A stretch of DNA of 54,483 nucleotides from contig NZ_JTFC01000025.1 of assembly GCF_003991225.1 (NCBI RefSeq), forward strand, positions 1 through 54,483, given 5' to 3'. The notes beneath the pieces are model-generated. The model was not told the origin of the DNA and did no database searches. It was given only the letters and a program-made list of their open reading frames with translations. Of this stretch, positions 7,839-16,487 are shown in pieces. This DNA is from Candidatus Kurthia intestinigallinarum (GTDB lineage: Bacteria > Bacillota > Bacilli > Bacillales_A > Planococcaceae). Position 1 is the stretch's first letter. Every line of letters starts with the position of its first letter. A program made the position numbers and the translations under genes.

Positions 7839-9017
7839 TTATTTCACCAAATAATATCCCACAATCGCTAAAAACATTTCGCCCATTTGAAGCAGGGCGC
7901 GTTCATCAAAGTCAAAGCGTGGATGATGATGTGGATATTGGGTAGCGGGGTCATCATTGTTGCTCCCAACGAAGAAGTAGCTACCTGGGCGCTGCTCTAG
8001 GAAGTAGGCAAAATCATCTGCGCCAAGTGCAATATCTTTCGTGATAGAAGCATCTTCTGAAAATGTTTGTGCGGCTAACGAAGCAACGAGCGCTGTTTCG
8101 GCTTCTGTATTAATAAGCACCGGATAGCCATGTGTAAATTCTAATGTATAGTCGATGTGATCGGCGTGCTTCATGCCTTCTAAAATGGCGCGAATTTCCT
8201 GCTGGAGCTGGATGCGCACATCATGGCTCATTGCGCGAACGGTGCCTTCAATCTCCGCAGTATCAGCAATAATATTAAAGGCGTGTCCAGCGTGGAAGCG
8301 CCCAATCGTTACAACAGCGGGCTCTACGGGATTGATGCGACGGCTAACGATTTGTTGTAAATGCGTCACAAGGCGACTCCCAACAGCGATTGAATCGACG
8401 GTCTGATGTGGGCGAGCGCCGTGGCCACCGCGTCCTTGTAGGTGAATTTTAAAGGCATCCACTGAAGCCATTGTCGGCCCTTTTCGAGAGGCGATTTTTC
8501 CAACGGGTAGCTCAGATGCGAGATGCGCGCCAAAGACATAATCGACACCATCAAGTGCACCCGCTTCAATCATAGGCTTTGCGCCACCGGGTGGTTTTTC
8601 CTCAGCGTGCTGGAAAATGAGCACGACATTCCCGTGAAGTGCCTCTGTATGTTGCATCAGCACATAGGCGAGGCCTAATAAATTCGCGGTATGGCCATCG
8701 TGACCACATGCGTGCATGACACCCTTTATGGTCGATGTATAGGCCGTTTCTTTTTCATCAACGATTGGTAGGGCATCAAAATCTGCACGAAAGGCAAGTG
8801 TTGGGCCTTCATTTGCGCCATGGATCGTTGCAACAATCCCCTTACCACCGACATTTGTACGAATATCCGTTAAGCCAAATCCACGTAGCTTTTCTTCAAT
8901 AAATGCGGCTGTTTTCGTTTCGAAAAAGGATAGCTCTGGATGCTGATGCAAGTGACGGCGCCATGCTACGACCTCGTTATACTGTGCTTTATATGTATCA
9001 AAAAATAGGGTTGTCAA
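7839..9017 (-). CDS. M20 family amidohydrolase
   Basis: A 392-residue metallohydrolase of the M20D branch (aminoacylase, hippurate or indoleacetyl-amino-acid hydrolase type). The metal site motifs HACGHDGH (about residue 102) and HAEEKPPGG (about residue 135) are intact, and the C-terminal HHHPRFDFDE fits the family. Such enzymes remove acyl groups from N-acyl amino acids in the cytosol. The start has AAAGGAG at correct spacing. It is a single gene; its acyl substrate cannot be told from sequence. A second, only distantly similar M20 enzyme is at 39511. Confidence 0.85.
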   Translation of the reverse strand: MTTLFFDTYKAQYNEVVAWRRHLHQHPELSFFETKTAAFIEEKLRGFGLTDIRTNVGGKGIVATIHGANEGPTLAFRADFDALPIVDEKETAYTSTIKGVMHACGHDGHTANLLGLAYVLMQHTEALHGNVVLIFQHAEEKPPGGAKPMIEAGALDGVDYVFGAHLASELPVGKIASRKGPTMASVDAFKIHLQGRGGHGARPHQTVDSIAVGSRLVTHLQQIVSRRINPVEPAVVTIGRFHAGHAFNIIADTAEIEGTVRAMSHDVRIQLQQEIRAILEGMKHADHIDYTLEFTHGYPVLINTEAETALVASLAAQTFSEDASITKDIALGADDFAYFLEQRPGSYFFVGSNNDDPATQYPHHHPRFDFDERALLQMGEMFLAIVGYYLVK

Positions 9018-9062
9018 AAAATCATCTCCTTTTTACTATCTTACTATTCTGACTATTTTACT

Positions 9063-9091
9063 CGCAACTAAAACGACCATGGATAGTTGCG
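9063..9091. repeat. Short inverted repeat in the divergent intergenic region
   Basis: CGCAACTA (9063-9070) and TAGTTGCG (9084-9091) are perfect inverted copies 13 bp apart. They lie between the divergent amidohydrolase and macrodomain genes, so a regulator site is possible. Nothing else supports it. Confidence 0.3.
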
Positions 9092-9222
9092 GTGAAAAAA
9101 GAAACAAAAGTCATAGTGTCGCATCACTTCACAGAAATATCATCATTTACTAGGTGATAAAGCGTGGAGGAATCGGGTATAGTAACAGCACAAACAGCTA
9201 AGGACCTAGAGGGGTGAAGTAG

Positions 9223-10053
9223 ATGAAAATCAATCAGTATGCAACCGATATTTTATTATTTGAACGATTCGAGCCAATGTTTGTAGATTTCTCCTATGAT
9301 GAGGTCGTTGAGCATTTATTTGACCTTTTACGTACAGAGCCAAATGTGCCACATGTTGAGCAGACAAAAACAACGGAGCAGAAACGACTAGCGATTCGTG
9401 CATACTTTAATGTGCGCTTTCCAGGAGATTTGTATAAACGTCTTCTGTTATTATCGGATACATTACTACAGCAAGAGCTCGCCAAAAAAAACATTGCGGT
9501 ACCTACAGGGGAGGAGCTTGTGACACTTTGGCAAGGAGATATAACGACCCTACAGGCGGATGCGATTGTGAATGCAGGAAATGATCAGCTAAGGGGCTGC
9601 TTCCATCCACTTCACAACTGTATCGACAACACCATTCATTCAGCGGCGGGTCCACAGCTACGTGCAGATTGCGATATTATTATGGCGAGTCAGGGACATC
9701 CTGAGCTTGTTGGCGGGGCGAAGGTGACGCGTGGCTATAATCTACCAGCTAAATTTGTCATTCATACAGTTGGCCCAAATGTTGCAGGGGCGCCGCTTAC
9801 ACCAATTATCGAAGCGCAGTTAGCGAGCTGCTATACATCGGTTTTAAATGTAGCGCATCAAATGAAAGAAATTGAAACACTTGCCTTTTGTAGTATTTCA
9901 ACGGGTGAATTTCGTTTTCCAAAGCAGCGTGCGGCAGAGATAGCTGTTGAGACGACGAAGAATTGGCTTGCCAATCAGACACACCATTTCAAGCAAATCA
10001 TTTTCAATACGTTTAGCGATGAAGATACAGCAATTTACCAAAAATTAATTTAA
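9223..10053 (+). CDS. Zinc-type macrodomain protein-ADP-ribose hydrolase
   Basis: A 276-residue protein. Residues 1-95 are a helical N-terminal extension; residues about 100-276 are a macrodomain with GDITTLQADAIVNAGN, GGAKVTRGYNLP, IHTVGP and SISTGEF. The stretch GCFHPLHNCIDNTIH supplies the Cys/His/Cys residues of the zinc-containing macrodomain subgroup, which removes ADP-ribose from proteins and is often linked to SirTM-type sirtuins and lipoyl carrier proteins. None of those partners is present here, so it is a stand-alone copy. GAGGGGTG precedes the ATG. Activity is inferred from family. Confidence 0.85.
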   Translation: MKINQYATDILLFERFEPMFVDFSYDEVVEHLFDLLRTEPNVPHVEQTKTTEQKRLAIRAYFNVRFPGDLYKRLLLLSDTLLQQELAKKNIAVPTGEELVTLWQGDITTLQADAIVNAGNDQLRGCFHPLHNCIDNTIHSAAGPQLRADCDIIMASQGHPELVGGAKVTRGYNLPAKFVIHTVGPNVAGAPLTPIIEAQLASCYTSVLNVAHQMKEIETLAFCSISTGEFRFPKQRAAEIAVETTKNWLANQTHHFKQIIFNTFSDEDTAIYQKLI

Positions 10054-10066
10054 AATTCCCTTTTAA

Positions 10067-10371
10067 GTAGGTTTATTAAAGCAGACAGAGGAAGGGACAT
10101 GGCATTTGCCAACGGAAGTCGTGTTAGAGGGGGAGCGCTTTGAAGATGCGGCGGAGCGTTATGGGCATAACTGCGCACAAGCCCTTTAGAAATGATTGAT
10201 AGGACGATGGATAAAGCGAATGTTAATAAAATGACCGCACATATTGGCTCGCTTCTAAATGGCTTGTCTGCTTTTCCATTCAATGAGCTCCCAACGAAGA
10301 TTGAGGCGCAGACGGTTGACTATTTAGTAAGTTATATCGCCTATAAGATGGTAATAGAAAAAGAAGCTTAG
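10067..10371 (+). pseudogene. Decayed gene of unknown family
   Basis: Two protein-like pieces lie end to end in different frames. The first (10067-10189, no start codon) includes TEEGTWHLPTEVVLEGE and ends at a TAG; it faintly resembles a Nudix-type stretch. The second (ATG at 10192, stop 10369-10371) includes NKMTAHIGSLLNGLS. The junction is at about 10180-10195. Neither piece has a ribosome site. The pieces read as the tail of one gene that lost its 5' part and gained a frameshift. The stretch follows the macrodomain gene by 13 bases. I cannot name the family. Confidence 0.45.
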
Positions 10372-10397
10372 ACGATTCGTCGCCTCGGCTTCTTTTT
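10358..10397. terminator. Bidirectional terminator
   Basis: AAAAAGAAGC (10358-10367) pairs with GCTTCTTTTT (10388-10397), with an inner CGA-TTCG-TCG hairpin. It ends the decayed gene and the minus-strand gene whose stop is at 10398. Confidence 0.7.
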
Positions 10398-11126
10398 TTA
10401 CGTCCAAATATAGCGCCCATCACTGACAATGCTGCCATCATGGATATCGACATACCAAATTCCTTCAGCATCGAGTAGTTCCGCTGCCTTATCGGTTTTT
10501 TGAAGCACCGGCTTAATCGGCATTAGCGTCTGGCTCATAAGAATTTCATACGTCAAAATCATCTCCTCAGGACTCGAGACGATAAAATGCTTTCGCGGAG
10601 CAATTAAATAAGGACAATCAATTTTCCACGCCGTACCACCAAGTGATTGAACCGTGCACCCACGCGTCTTTAATAAATGGACGACTTGATTGGCAAATTG
10701 TTGTAGACGATGCTCCGTGAGCGTCACACTTGGCGCCGCATATAGATTATAATTCGGCAAATACCATTCCTCATGCGTCAAAATAATGCCCATTTGCTCG
10801 TAATGATCACGAATCGCCCAGGATTCCTGCTTTGATAAACAAACAAGCTGTTCAAGCTCCTCAAACTGATGGAAGTAATACGCTAATTCAACAAGCGAGC
10901 GACTAAAATGCAGCCGATGCCAGCACAGCAGCGCCACCTCGCTCGTAATACCCGGAATGTCCTTAAACGTCGGCATCACAATCCCCTCAAAATAAGGCAC
11001 AGTCACCGGAAGCCCTTTCATCACCTTATCAAGCGCCAACCCTTCCGAATCTGCAAATGCAAGCCGTGAAATATTTTTCATCGTCAACCGTTCGCGAAAA
11101 ACCTTTCCTTGTACGATAAATAGCAT
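10398..11126 (-). CDS. Protein of unknown function
   Basis: A 242-residue soluble protein with no signal peptide or membrane segment. I do not recognise it. It is rich in Leu, His and aromatic residues. The middle (about residues 60-120, with LLCWHRLHFSRSLVELAYYF) looks helical; the end resembles a small beta domain. AAAGGTGGTG precedes the ATG at 11126, so the start is well supported. It is divergent from mutT and convergent with the decayed gene at 10067. No motif points to an activity. Confidence 0.6.
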   Translation of the reverse strand: MLFIVQGKVFRERLTMKNISRLAFADSEGLALDKVMKGLPVTVPYFEGIVMPTFKDIPGITSEVALLCWHRLHFSRSLVELAYYFHQFEELEQLVCLSKQESWAIRDHYEQMGIILTHEEWYLPNYNLYAAPSVTLTEHRLQQFANQVVHLLKTRGCTVQSLGGTAWKIDCPYLIAPRKHFIVSSPEEMILTYEILMSQTLMPIKPVLQKTDKAAELLDAEGIWYVDIHDGSIVSDGRYIWT

Positions 11127-11286
11127 GTTTACACACCACCTTTAGTAATACTATTGACCGTTTTGATTTTTGTTAAACACAGTAGGGGCTTTGAAGTATC
11201 ATTTGTGGCACACTGTTTATTTTTAGGAGAATGAAGCATTCTTTTTTCATCAAAAACTCGTATACTAGAAGTAGAGGTGATAAGAA

Positions 11287-11676
11287 ATGAAGAAAACCGT
11301 TCATGTTGTGGGAGCAGTTATTGAAAATGACGCGCAACAGATTTTATGTGCACAACGAAGTCCTAGTATGTCATTAGCGAATTTATGGGAATTTCCTGGT
11401 GGCAAAATTGAAGCGGGCGAAACACCGCAGCAGGCATTAAAGCGTGAAATTATGGAAGAATTAGATTGTGTGATTGATGTTGGCGATAAAGTAGAAGATA
11501 CGACGTACGAATATGAGAACGTGATTGTACGTCTTGAAACATACAAGGCAAAAATTACAGAGGGCGCACCAATTGCGAAAGAACATGCACAATTGATTTG
11601 GAAGAAGCGTATCGAGTTGCCGGCACTTGAATGGGCAGCCGCCGATATTCCGGCAGTGGAGCAATTGACTAAGTAG
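11287..11676 (+). CDS. mutT: MutT-like Nudix hydrolase
   Basis: A 129-residue single-domain Nudix protein. The complete Nudix box runs from GGKIEAGETP to REIMEEL at about residues 38-60. The length and the WEFPGG and final-third pattern fit 8-oxo-dGTP or (d)CTP diphosphatases that clean the nucleotide pool. GAGGTGAT lies six bases before the ATG. The following helicase gene starts ten bases after its stop, so the two are co-transcribed. That link suggests a role in DNA repair or defence rather than simple housekeeping. Confidence 0.85.
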   Translation: MKKTVHVVGAVIENDAQQILCAQRSPSMSLANLWEFPGGKIEAGETPQQALKREIMEELDCVIDVGDKVEDTTYEYENVIVRLETYKAKITEGAPIAKEHAQLIWKKRIELPALEWAAADIPAVEQLTK

Positions 11677-11686
11677 GGGGAATTTG

Positions 11687-14584
11687 ATGGAAGCGAGACA
11701 ACAGCTAGTAGAGGCATTAGAAAAAGGATTTATGAACGATGCAATTGTTGCAAATGAGCGATTACAGCCAAGATTATTAAGTAATAATGCGAATGGACAA
11801 GTATTACCAACCTTATTGCAGGAACTTGCAACATGTCATTCATTCACAATTTCAGTGGCATTTATTACTTCAAGTGGGCTAGTGATGTTAAAATCTGTAC
11901 TTCAGGATTTAGCATTAAAAGGTGTTCGAGGACGTATTTTAACATCTACTTATTTAGGCTTTAATAACCCTAAAGCCTTTGAAGAGCTAATGAAAATTCC
12001 AAATGTAGATGTTCGTTTGACATCAATTCCTGGATTTCATGCGAAAGGGTATATTTTTGACCAAGGAAGTTATGAAACACTAATTGTTGGGAGTTCCAAT
12101 TTAACAGATTCCGCTCTGAAAACGAATTACGAATGGAATGTGAAATTGAATTCACTGAGCCAGGGAGATTTGATTCAACGTTTTAATGAACAATTTGAAC
12201 ATGCTTGGAAAGACGCCACACCGCTATCTCAGCAATGGATTGATATGTATCGTCAAACGTATAAGCCAATGCCAAAACGTCAGGTGACACCATTCCCGTT
12301 ATTACCTGGTCAAGTAGCAGAGGCGGCACTTGCAGCATCGTTTGAAACAGAACCAACTGCAGGCTATGTGACGATTACACCAAATAAAATGCAGACGCAG
12401 GCACTCGCACAGATTCAGCAGGTTCGTGATTCGGGCGAAAAACGTGCATTAGTCGTCTCAGCAACGGGCACAGGGAAAACGTATTTATCGGCGTTTGATG
12501 TGCGCCAATATGCACCGAAGAAAATGCTATTTATCGTACACCGCGAGCAGATTTTAGAGAAAGCTATGAGCGATTATCAAAAGGTGCTTGGTGGAGATAA
12601 AGCGGATTACGGAAAATTTGTTGGGAGCACGCAGCAAACAGATGCACGCTACTTATTTGCGACAATTCAAACCTTATCAAAGCCTGAAAATTTAGCGCGT
12701 TTTGACCGTGAGGCATTTGATTATATTTTAATCGATGAAGTACATAAGGCGGGAGCTCCTTCTTATTTACGCCTGTTAGATTATTTTGAGCCGGCTTTTC
12801 TATTAGGGATGACTGCCACACCAGAGCGTACAGACCAATTTAATATTTTTGAGCTGTTTGACTACAATATTGCCTATGAAATTCGTCTACAAGAAGCGCT
12901 AGAGGAAGAAATGCTTTGCCCATTCCATTATTTTGGTGTAACGGATTTTGAGCGTGATGATTATGTGATTGATGAGAATATGTCAATTGACCAATTAATG
13001 CTAGATGAGCGTGTGAACCATGTTATTGAGAAAGTAGAATATTATGGCCATGCAGGAGACGCAGTAAAGGGCCTTATTTTCTGTAGTCGTAAAGAGGAAG
13101 CGAAGCAATTATCGCAAAAGCTAAATGCACGGGGTTATCGAACAATGCCTTTAACTGGGGAAGATTCAACGGATGTTCGTGAAGCGGTCGTGGAGAAATT
13201 AGAAGCGGGTGAGCTCGATTATATTTTAACGGTTGATGTATTTAATGAAGGTATTGATATTCCGGTAGTCAATCAAATCGTCATGCTGCGACAAACGCAA
13301 TCAAGTATTATCTTTATTCAACAGCTTGGCCGTGGCTTACGTAAGCATGATTCAAAAGATTATGTTGTGATTTTAGACTTTATTGGCAACTATAAAAATA
13401 ACTATATGATTCCGATGGCACTTGCTGGTGATAATACGTACAACAAGGATAATTTACGCCGTAATACGATGGATATGGCTTATATTAAAGGTGTATCAAG
13501 TGTACATTTTGAAGAAATTGCGAAAAATCGTATTTTCGAAGCGATTAATCAAAAAACATTAATTACGATTCGTGAGCTAAAGGCGCAGTTTGAACAGCTG
13601 AGTAATCGCTTAGGTCATCAACCAATGTTAATCGAATTTATCGAGCATCATTCAGTAGATCCAGAAGTTTTATTAACGAAACGCCCAAATTATCATGAAT
13701 TCTTAATGTATGTGGATAAAGACCTTGCCGCATTACCAGCTAGTCAAAATACGATGCTGACATTTTTATCACAGGAATTAATTGATGGCAAGCGTATGCA
13801 TGAGCTTCTTTTATTGAAAGCATTAATAGCACAACCAACTGTCTCAAAAGCACAGTATATCGAGCTACTGCAGCAACATGAACTTACGTATGACGAGGAA
13901 ACCATTACTTCTGTAGAAAGATTTCTTGATTTAAGTTTCTTTGTTAGTAGTAATCGAACGAAATATGCAGATGCTTTAATGCTAGAAGTACACGAAGATA
14001 TGTACACACGTACTTCTTCATTTGAAGTAGCACTTAAAAATGACTTATTTATCCGTTATGTAGAAGATATTTTTGCCTGCGCTAACGAGAAATCAACGCG
14101 CTATGCATATGAGCAGCTAAAAGTCGGCGAGAAATACTCACGTAAAGATTATTGTCGTTTAATGAACTGGAGTAGTGATATGTCGGCAACAATGTATGGC
14201 TATAAAATCGATGAGCCTACAAATACATGTCCATTATTTATTACGTACCATAAAGATGATTCCTTAAGCTCTGAGACACTTTATGAGGACGAATTATTAA
14301 ACCCTTCTACACTAAAATGGTTTACACGTCCAAATAATCGTGTAAATTCAAAGCAGGTAGAGAGAATACTACACAGTCCAGACCTTCGTATTGATGTGTT
14401 TATTAAAAAAGAAGGTGGCGAAGGGACCGACTATTTCTATTTAGGTAAGGCAAAACCAAATGTCGAAAGTGCAGAGGACATTCAACTGATGCACAAAGGT
14501 GTTATGAAACCATATGTGACATTGAATTTTGAATTAGAAGCCCCTGTTCCAGAGGCGATTTATCGTTATTTAGTTGGTGTATAA
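11687..14584 (+). CDS. PLD-nuclease / superfamily 2 helicase / DUF3427 protein
   Basis: A 965-residue multidomain protein. Residues about 40-180 form a phospholipase-D-type nuclease domain with one HxK motif (His118, Lys120) and GSSNLTDSAL. Residues about 230-420 are a helicase ATPase domain with GTGKT (261-265) and DEVH (350-353). Residues about 430-590 form the helicase C domain ending QQLGRGLRKH. The rest matches DUF3427. Such proteins are predicted DNA translocase-nucleases in repair or phage defence. ATG at 11687 is preferred over TTG at 11684, with TAGGGGGAA upstream. It forms a two-gene unit with mutT. Confidence 0.85.
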   Translation: MEARQQLVEALEKGFMNDAIVANERLQPRLLSNNANGQVLPTLLQELATCHSFTISVAFITSSGLVMLKSVLQDLALKGVRGRILTSTYLGFNNPKAFEELMKIPNVDVRLTSIPGFHAKGYIFDQGSYETLIVGSSNLTDSALKTNYEWNVKLNSLSQGDLIQRFNEQFEHAWKDATPLSQQWIDMYRQTYKPMPKRQVTPFPLLPGQVAEAALAASFETEPTAGYVTITPNKMQTQALAQIQQVRDSGEKRALVVSATGTGKTYLSAFDVRQYAPKKMLFIVHREQILEKAMSDYQKVLGGDKADYGKFVGSTQQTDARYLFATIQTLSKPENLARFDREAFDYILIDEVHKAGAPSYLRLLDYFEPAFLLGMTATPERTDQFNIFELFDYNIAYEIRLQEALEEEMLCPFHYFGVTDFERDDYVIDENMSIDQLMLDERVNHVIEKVEYYGHAGDAVKGLIFCSRKEEAKQLSQKLNARGYRTMPLTGEDSTDVREAVVEKLEAGELDYILTVDVFNEGIDIPVVNQIVMLRQTQSSIIFIQQLGRGLRKHDSKDYVVILDFIGNYKNNYMIPMALAGDNTYNKDNLRRNTMDMAYIKGVSSVHFEEIAKNRIFEAINQKTLITIRELKAQFEQLSNRLGHQPMLIEFIEHHSVDPEVLLTKRPNYHEFLMYVDKDLAALPASQNTMLTFLSQELIDGKRMHELLLLKALIAQPTVSKAQYIELLQQHELTYDEETITSVERFLDLSFFVSSNRTKYADALMLEVHEDMYTRTSSFEVALKNDLFIRYVEDIFACANEKSTRYAYEQLKVGEKYSRKDYCRLMNWSSDMSATMYGYKIDEPTNTCPLFITYHKDDSLSSETLYEDELLNPSTLKWFTRPNNRVNSKQVERILHSPDLRIDVFIKKEGGEGTDYFYLGKAKPNVESAEDIQLMHKGVMKPYVTLNFELEAPVPEAIYRYLVGV

Positions 14585-14587
14585 TAA

Positions 14588-14627
14588 AAAAAGAGAGAAG
14601 TCGTAGCATTACGATTTCTCTCTTTTT
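14588..14627. terminator. Bidirectional terminator
   Basis: AAAAAGAGAGAA with TCGTA pairs with TACGA and TTTCTCTCTTTTT. It lies between the helicase gene and the convergent gene at 14626. Confidence 0.85.
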
Positions 14628-15058
14628 ATTTGTTTAGGTGTATGCCATTTTGATAACAGTCTGTTATAAACATATCTTCAAACTCCACAGATAACTGAAA
14701 GTACAATGTGGGGAATTGTCGTGAAATAGATTCGATTAAATCTTCAATTAGGCTATAAGGTGCTTCAAAAAAATAAACAGATGTTGTCGTGTCTCCGATT
14801 GCTTTTTCTAAATGAATATCCTCACTTTTATACAATGTAGCAAAATTTAAATCTTCTATAGTTTCTCTTGTTTCAACCACAATTAACCTATTGGGCCCAT
14901 ATTTTTCAGTATAGACAATTGCATTCGGATACGCCTGTCGAATTGTTAATATAGTATTTCTTTCGAATAGTATGTGTCCCCGCAAGCATCGTGTGAAATT
15001 TGTCTCGGTCTCTTAAATTGCCACATACATGTAGTTCGTTTAGGTGATAGTTTGTCAT
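14626..15058 (-). pseudogene. Small protein gene with a frameshift
   Basis: A good start, ATG at 15058 with GAAGGAG eight bases before it, opens a frame MTNYHLNELHVCGNLRDRDK. That frame is lost near 14980 at a GGGG run. The neighbouring frame continues to 14626 with 119 residues (ILFERNTILTIRQAYPNAIV and onward). Removing one G joins them into a protein of about 143 residues. The N-terminal pattern is weakly like the ferredoxin-fold YubB/DUF1281 group. It is either a recent pseudogene or an error in the homopolymer; the alternative, a 119-residue protein from a TTG start, has no ribosome site. Confidence 0.6.
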
Positions 15059-15390
15059 CTCAAAACTCCTTCAGCTTATTATAAAAGAATCAACTTGGGA
15101 TCTCTAGAATAATAATTAATCTCACGTATCTTTAAAACATAATTTATTCATACAATATGATTATTTTCTCAAAAAGTATTTTTACCCTTCAATTAGAAAA
15201 TAAGTAAATTAAAAGAAAATAATGAATTAACGAGATTTTATCGTCTTATCCTCTACATATTAATGGGTTTTTATTAAAAGAATTGATTAGAACAAAGGAA
15301 CTACTATCGACTTTTTAATGTATATTATTTATACTATAAAAAATAATGCGTTATAAGTATAATAATACTATTTTGATAGGAGGAATAGAA
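15059..15390. other. AT-rich intergenic region
   Basis: The stretch lies between a minus-strand and a plus-strand gene and is very AT-rich. It must hold promoters for both sides. TATACT and TATAAA stretches near 15334 are possible -10 elements for the downstream operon. I see no other gene or structured RNA. Confidence 0.5.
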
Positions 15391-15744
15391 ATGGTTTTCG
15401 CTGAGAAGCCGAGGTATCGCATGTCGATTTATGAGCAAAAAAATGAAGTGCATGTGCAAATTCTTGGATTTATTCGTGATGAGGTTGTACCAGAGTATCT
15501 AGAGGATATGACGTCATTAATTGGTCAGGTGCCTGCGCACAATTATACGTTGATAGTTGATGCGACCGAGCAGTCGCCACTACCTCGTAAGGTGGCTGCG
15601 GAGCTTGGACAAACGATGATGGTCTATACGACATTAGGCTTTAAAAATCTACGTTTGGTGATGCCGAAATCAAAAATTTCGTTTGTGCAGGTGCGTAATG
15701 CGCTAGCGACAGTTAATTTCCCTGGAGAGATTGTGAACCCTTAA
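15391..15744 (+). CDS. STAS/SpoIIAA-like small protein
   Basis: A 117-residue soluble protein. The pattern of a beta strand with VHVQILGFI, a helix with YLEDMTSLIGQV, the strand YTLIVDAT and a later strand LRLVMP resembles the SpoIIAA-like/STAS fold used in signalling switches. No phosphorylatable serine can be assigned with certainty. ATG at 15391 is chosen because TAGGAGGAATAGAA directly precedes it. It is first in a three-gene operon with a GNAT-like protein (gap about 18) and a chemoreceptor (gap 14). That placement suggests it works with the receptor. Confidence 0.55.
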   Translation: MVFAEKPRYRMSIYEQKNEVHVQILGFIRDEVVPEYLEDMTSLIGQVPAHNYTLIVDATEQSPLPRKVAAELGQTMMVYTTLGFKNLRLVMPKSKISFVQVRNALATVNFPGEIVNP

Positions 15745-15762
15745 AGAAAAGGAATGATGAGC

Positions 15763-16473
15763 ATGCAGGCTGTAGCAACTAAGTATACGTATAAGATTTT
15801 AAAAGAGGATCAGCATGAGTTAATTGACCAGGCTGCTGCGGTTTTAGGCCATACTTTTGTCGGCGTCGATGTAGCTGGTAAATGGATTCAAGAGCCGATG
15901 ATTGGCTACTTAAAATTAACGTATGAGGATTGGTATCAATTTTGTAAGGATTATATTGAATCCGTTGTCACACAAGGATTTTGCGCAGTGGCGCTAAATG
16001 ATGAGCAGAAAGTTGTAGGAGCGCTTGTCGGTGATAGTAATCGTTTTGAAATTTACGGAGAGCCGATTTTTGAGGGCTCATTTAAAGATATGAATGTTGT
16101 GTTAGAGGTGCTAGAAGATATTGATATGCGCTTTTTAACAGATTATAAGGCGCGTTTTGGCAAGGAGCTTGAGGACGGAGAAGTATTGCATCTCTTTTTA
16201 CTTGGCGTTATGGCTGAGCATCATCGCCATGGAATCGTTGAAGAGCTAAGCAATTTATTAATGGCGAGCGCGCGTGAAGCGGCTGTACGCATGATGCTAG
16301 CTGAGGTGACCAATCCTAAATCAATGAAGTTACTTGAGCGTTACCAAGGGATGACGAAGTATGTAACGCAGCAGGGCGAGTACATTGTTCATAAATATGC
16401 GACAAATGACCGTCTAAATATGATTCCAGCAGATGTAGCGGATGGTACATACATTATTACATGTGATTTATAA
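15763..16473 (+). CDS. GNAT-like acyltransferase family protein
   Basis: A protein of about 236 residues with GNAT features: an alpha/beta N-terminal half, [19 protein letters not shown] as a core strand pair, and [20 protein letters not shown] as the acetyl-CoA-binding loop and helix. The loop lacks the full R/QxxGxG/A pattern, so catalysis is uncertain. ATG codons at 15754, 15757 and 15763 are possible; 15763 is nine to ten bases from AAAAGGA. It is the middle gene of an operon with a STAS-like protein and a chemoreceptor. Confidence 0.6.
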   Translation: MQAVATKYTYKILKEDQHELIDQAAAVLGHTFVGVDVAGKWIQEPMIGYLKLTYEDWYQFCKDYIESVVTQGFCAVALNDEQKVVGALVGDSNRFEIYGEPIFEGSFKDMNVVLEVLEDIDMRFLTDYKARFGKELEDGEVLHLFLLGVMAEHHRHGIVEELSNLLMASAREAAVRMMLAEVTNPKSMKLLERYQGMTKYVTQQGEYIVHKYATNDRLNMIPADVADGTYIITCDL

Positions 16474-16487
16474 AGGAGAACGGAAAA

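Noticed and set aside
11301-11717. 138-residue minus-strand frame over mutT
   Set aside because: The complete Nudix box on the plus strand explains the region; the frame is its complement.
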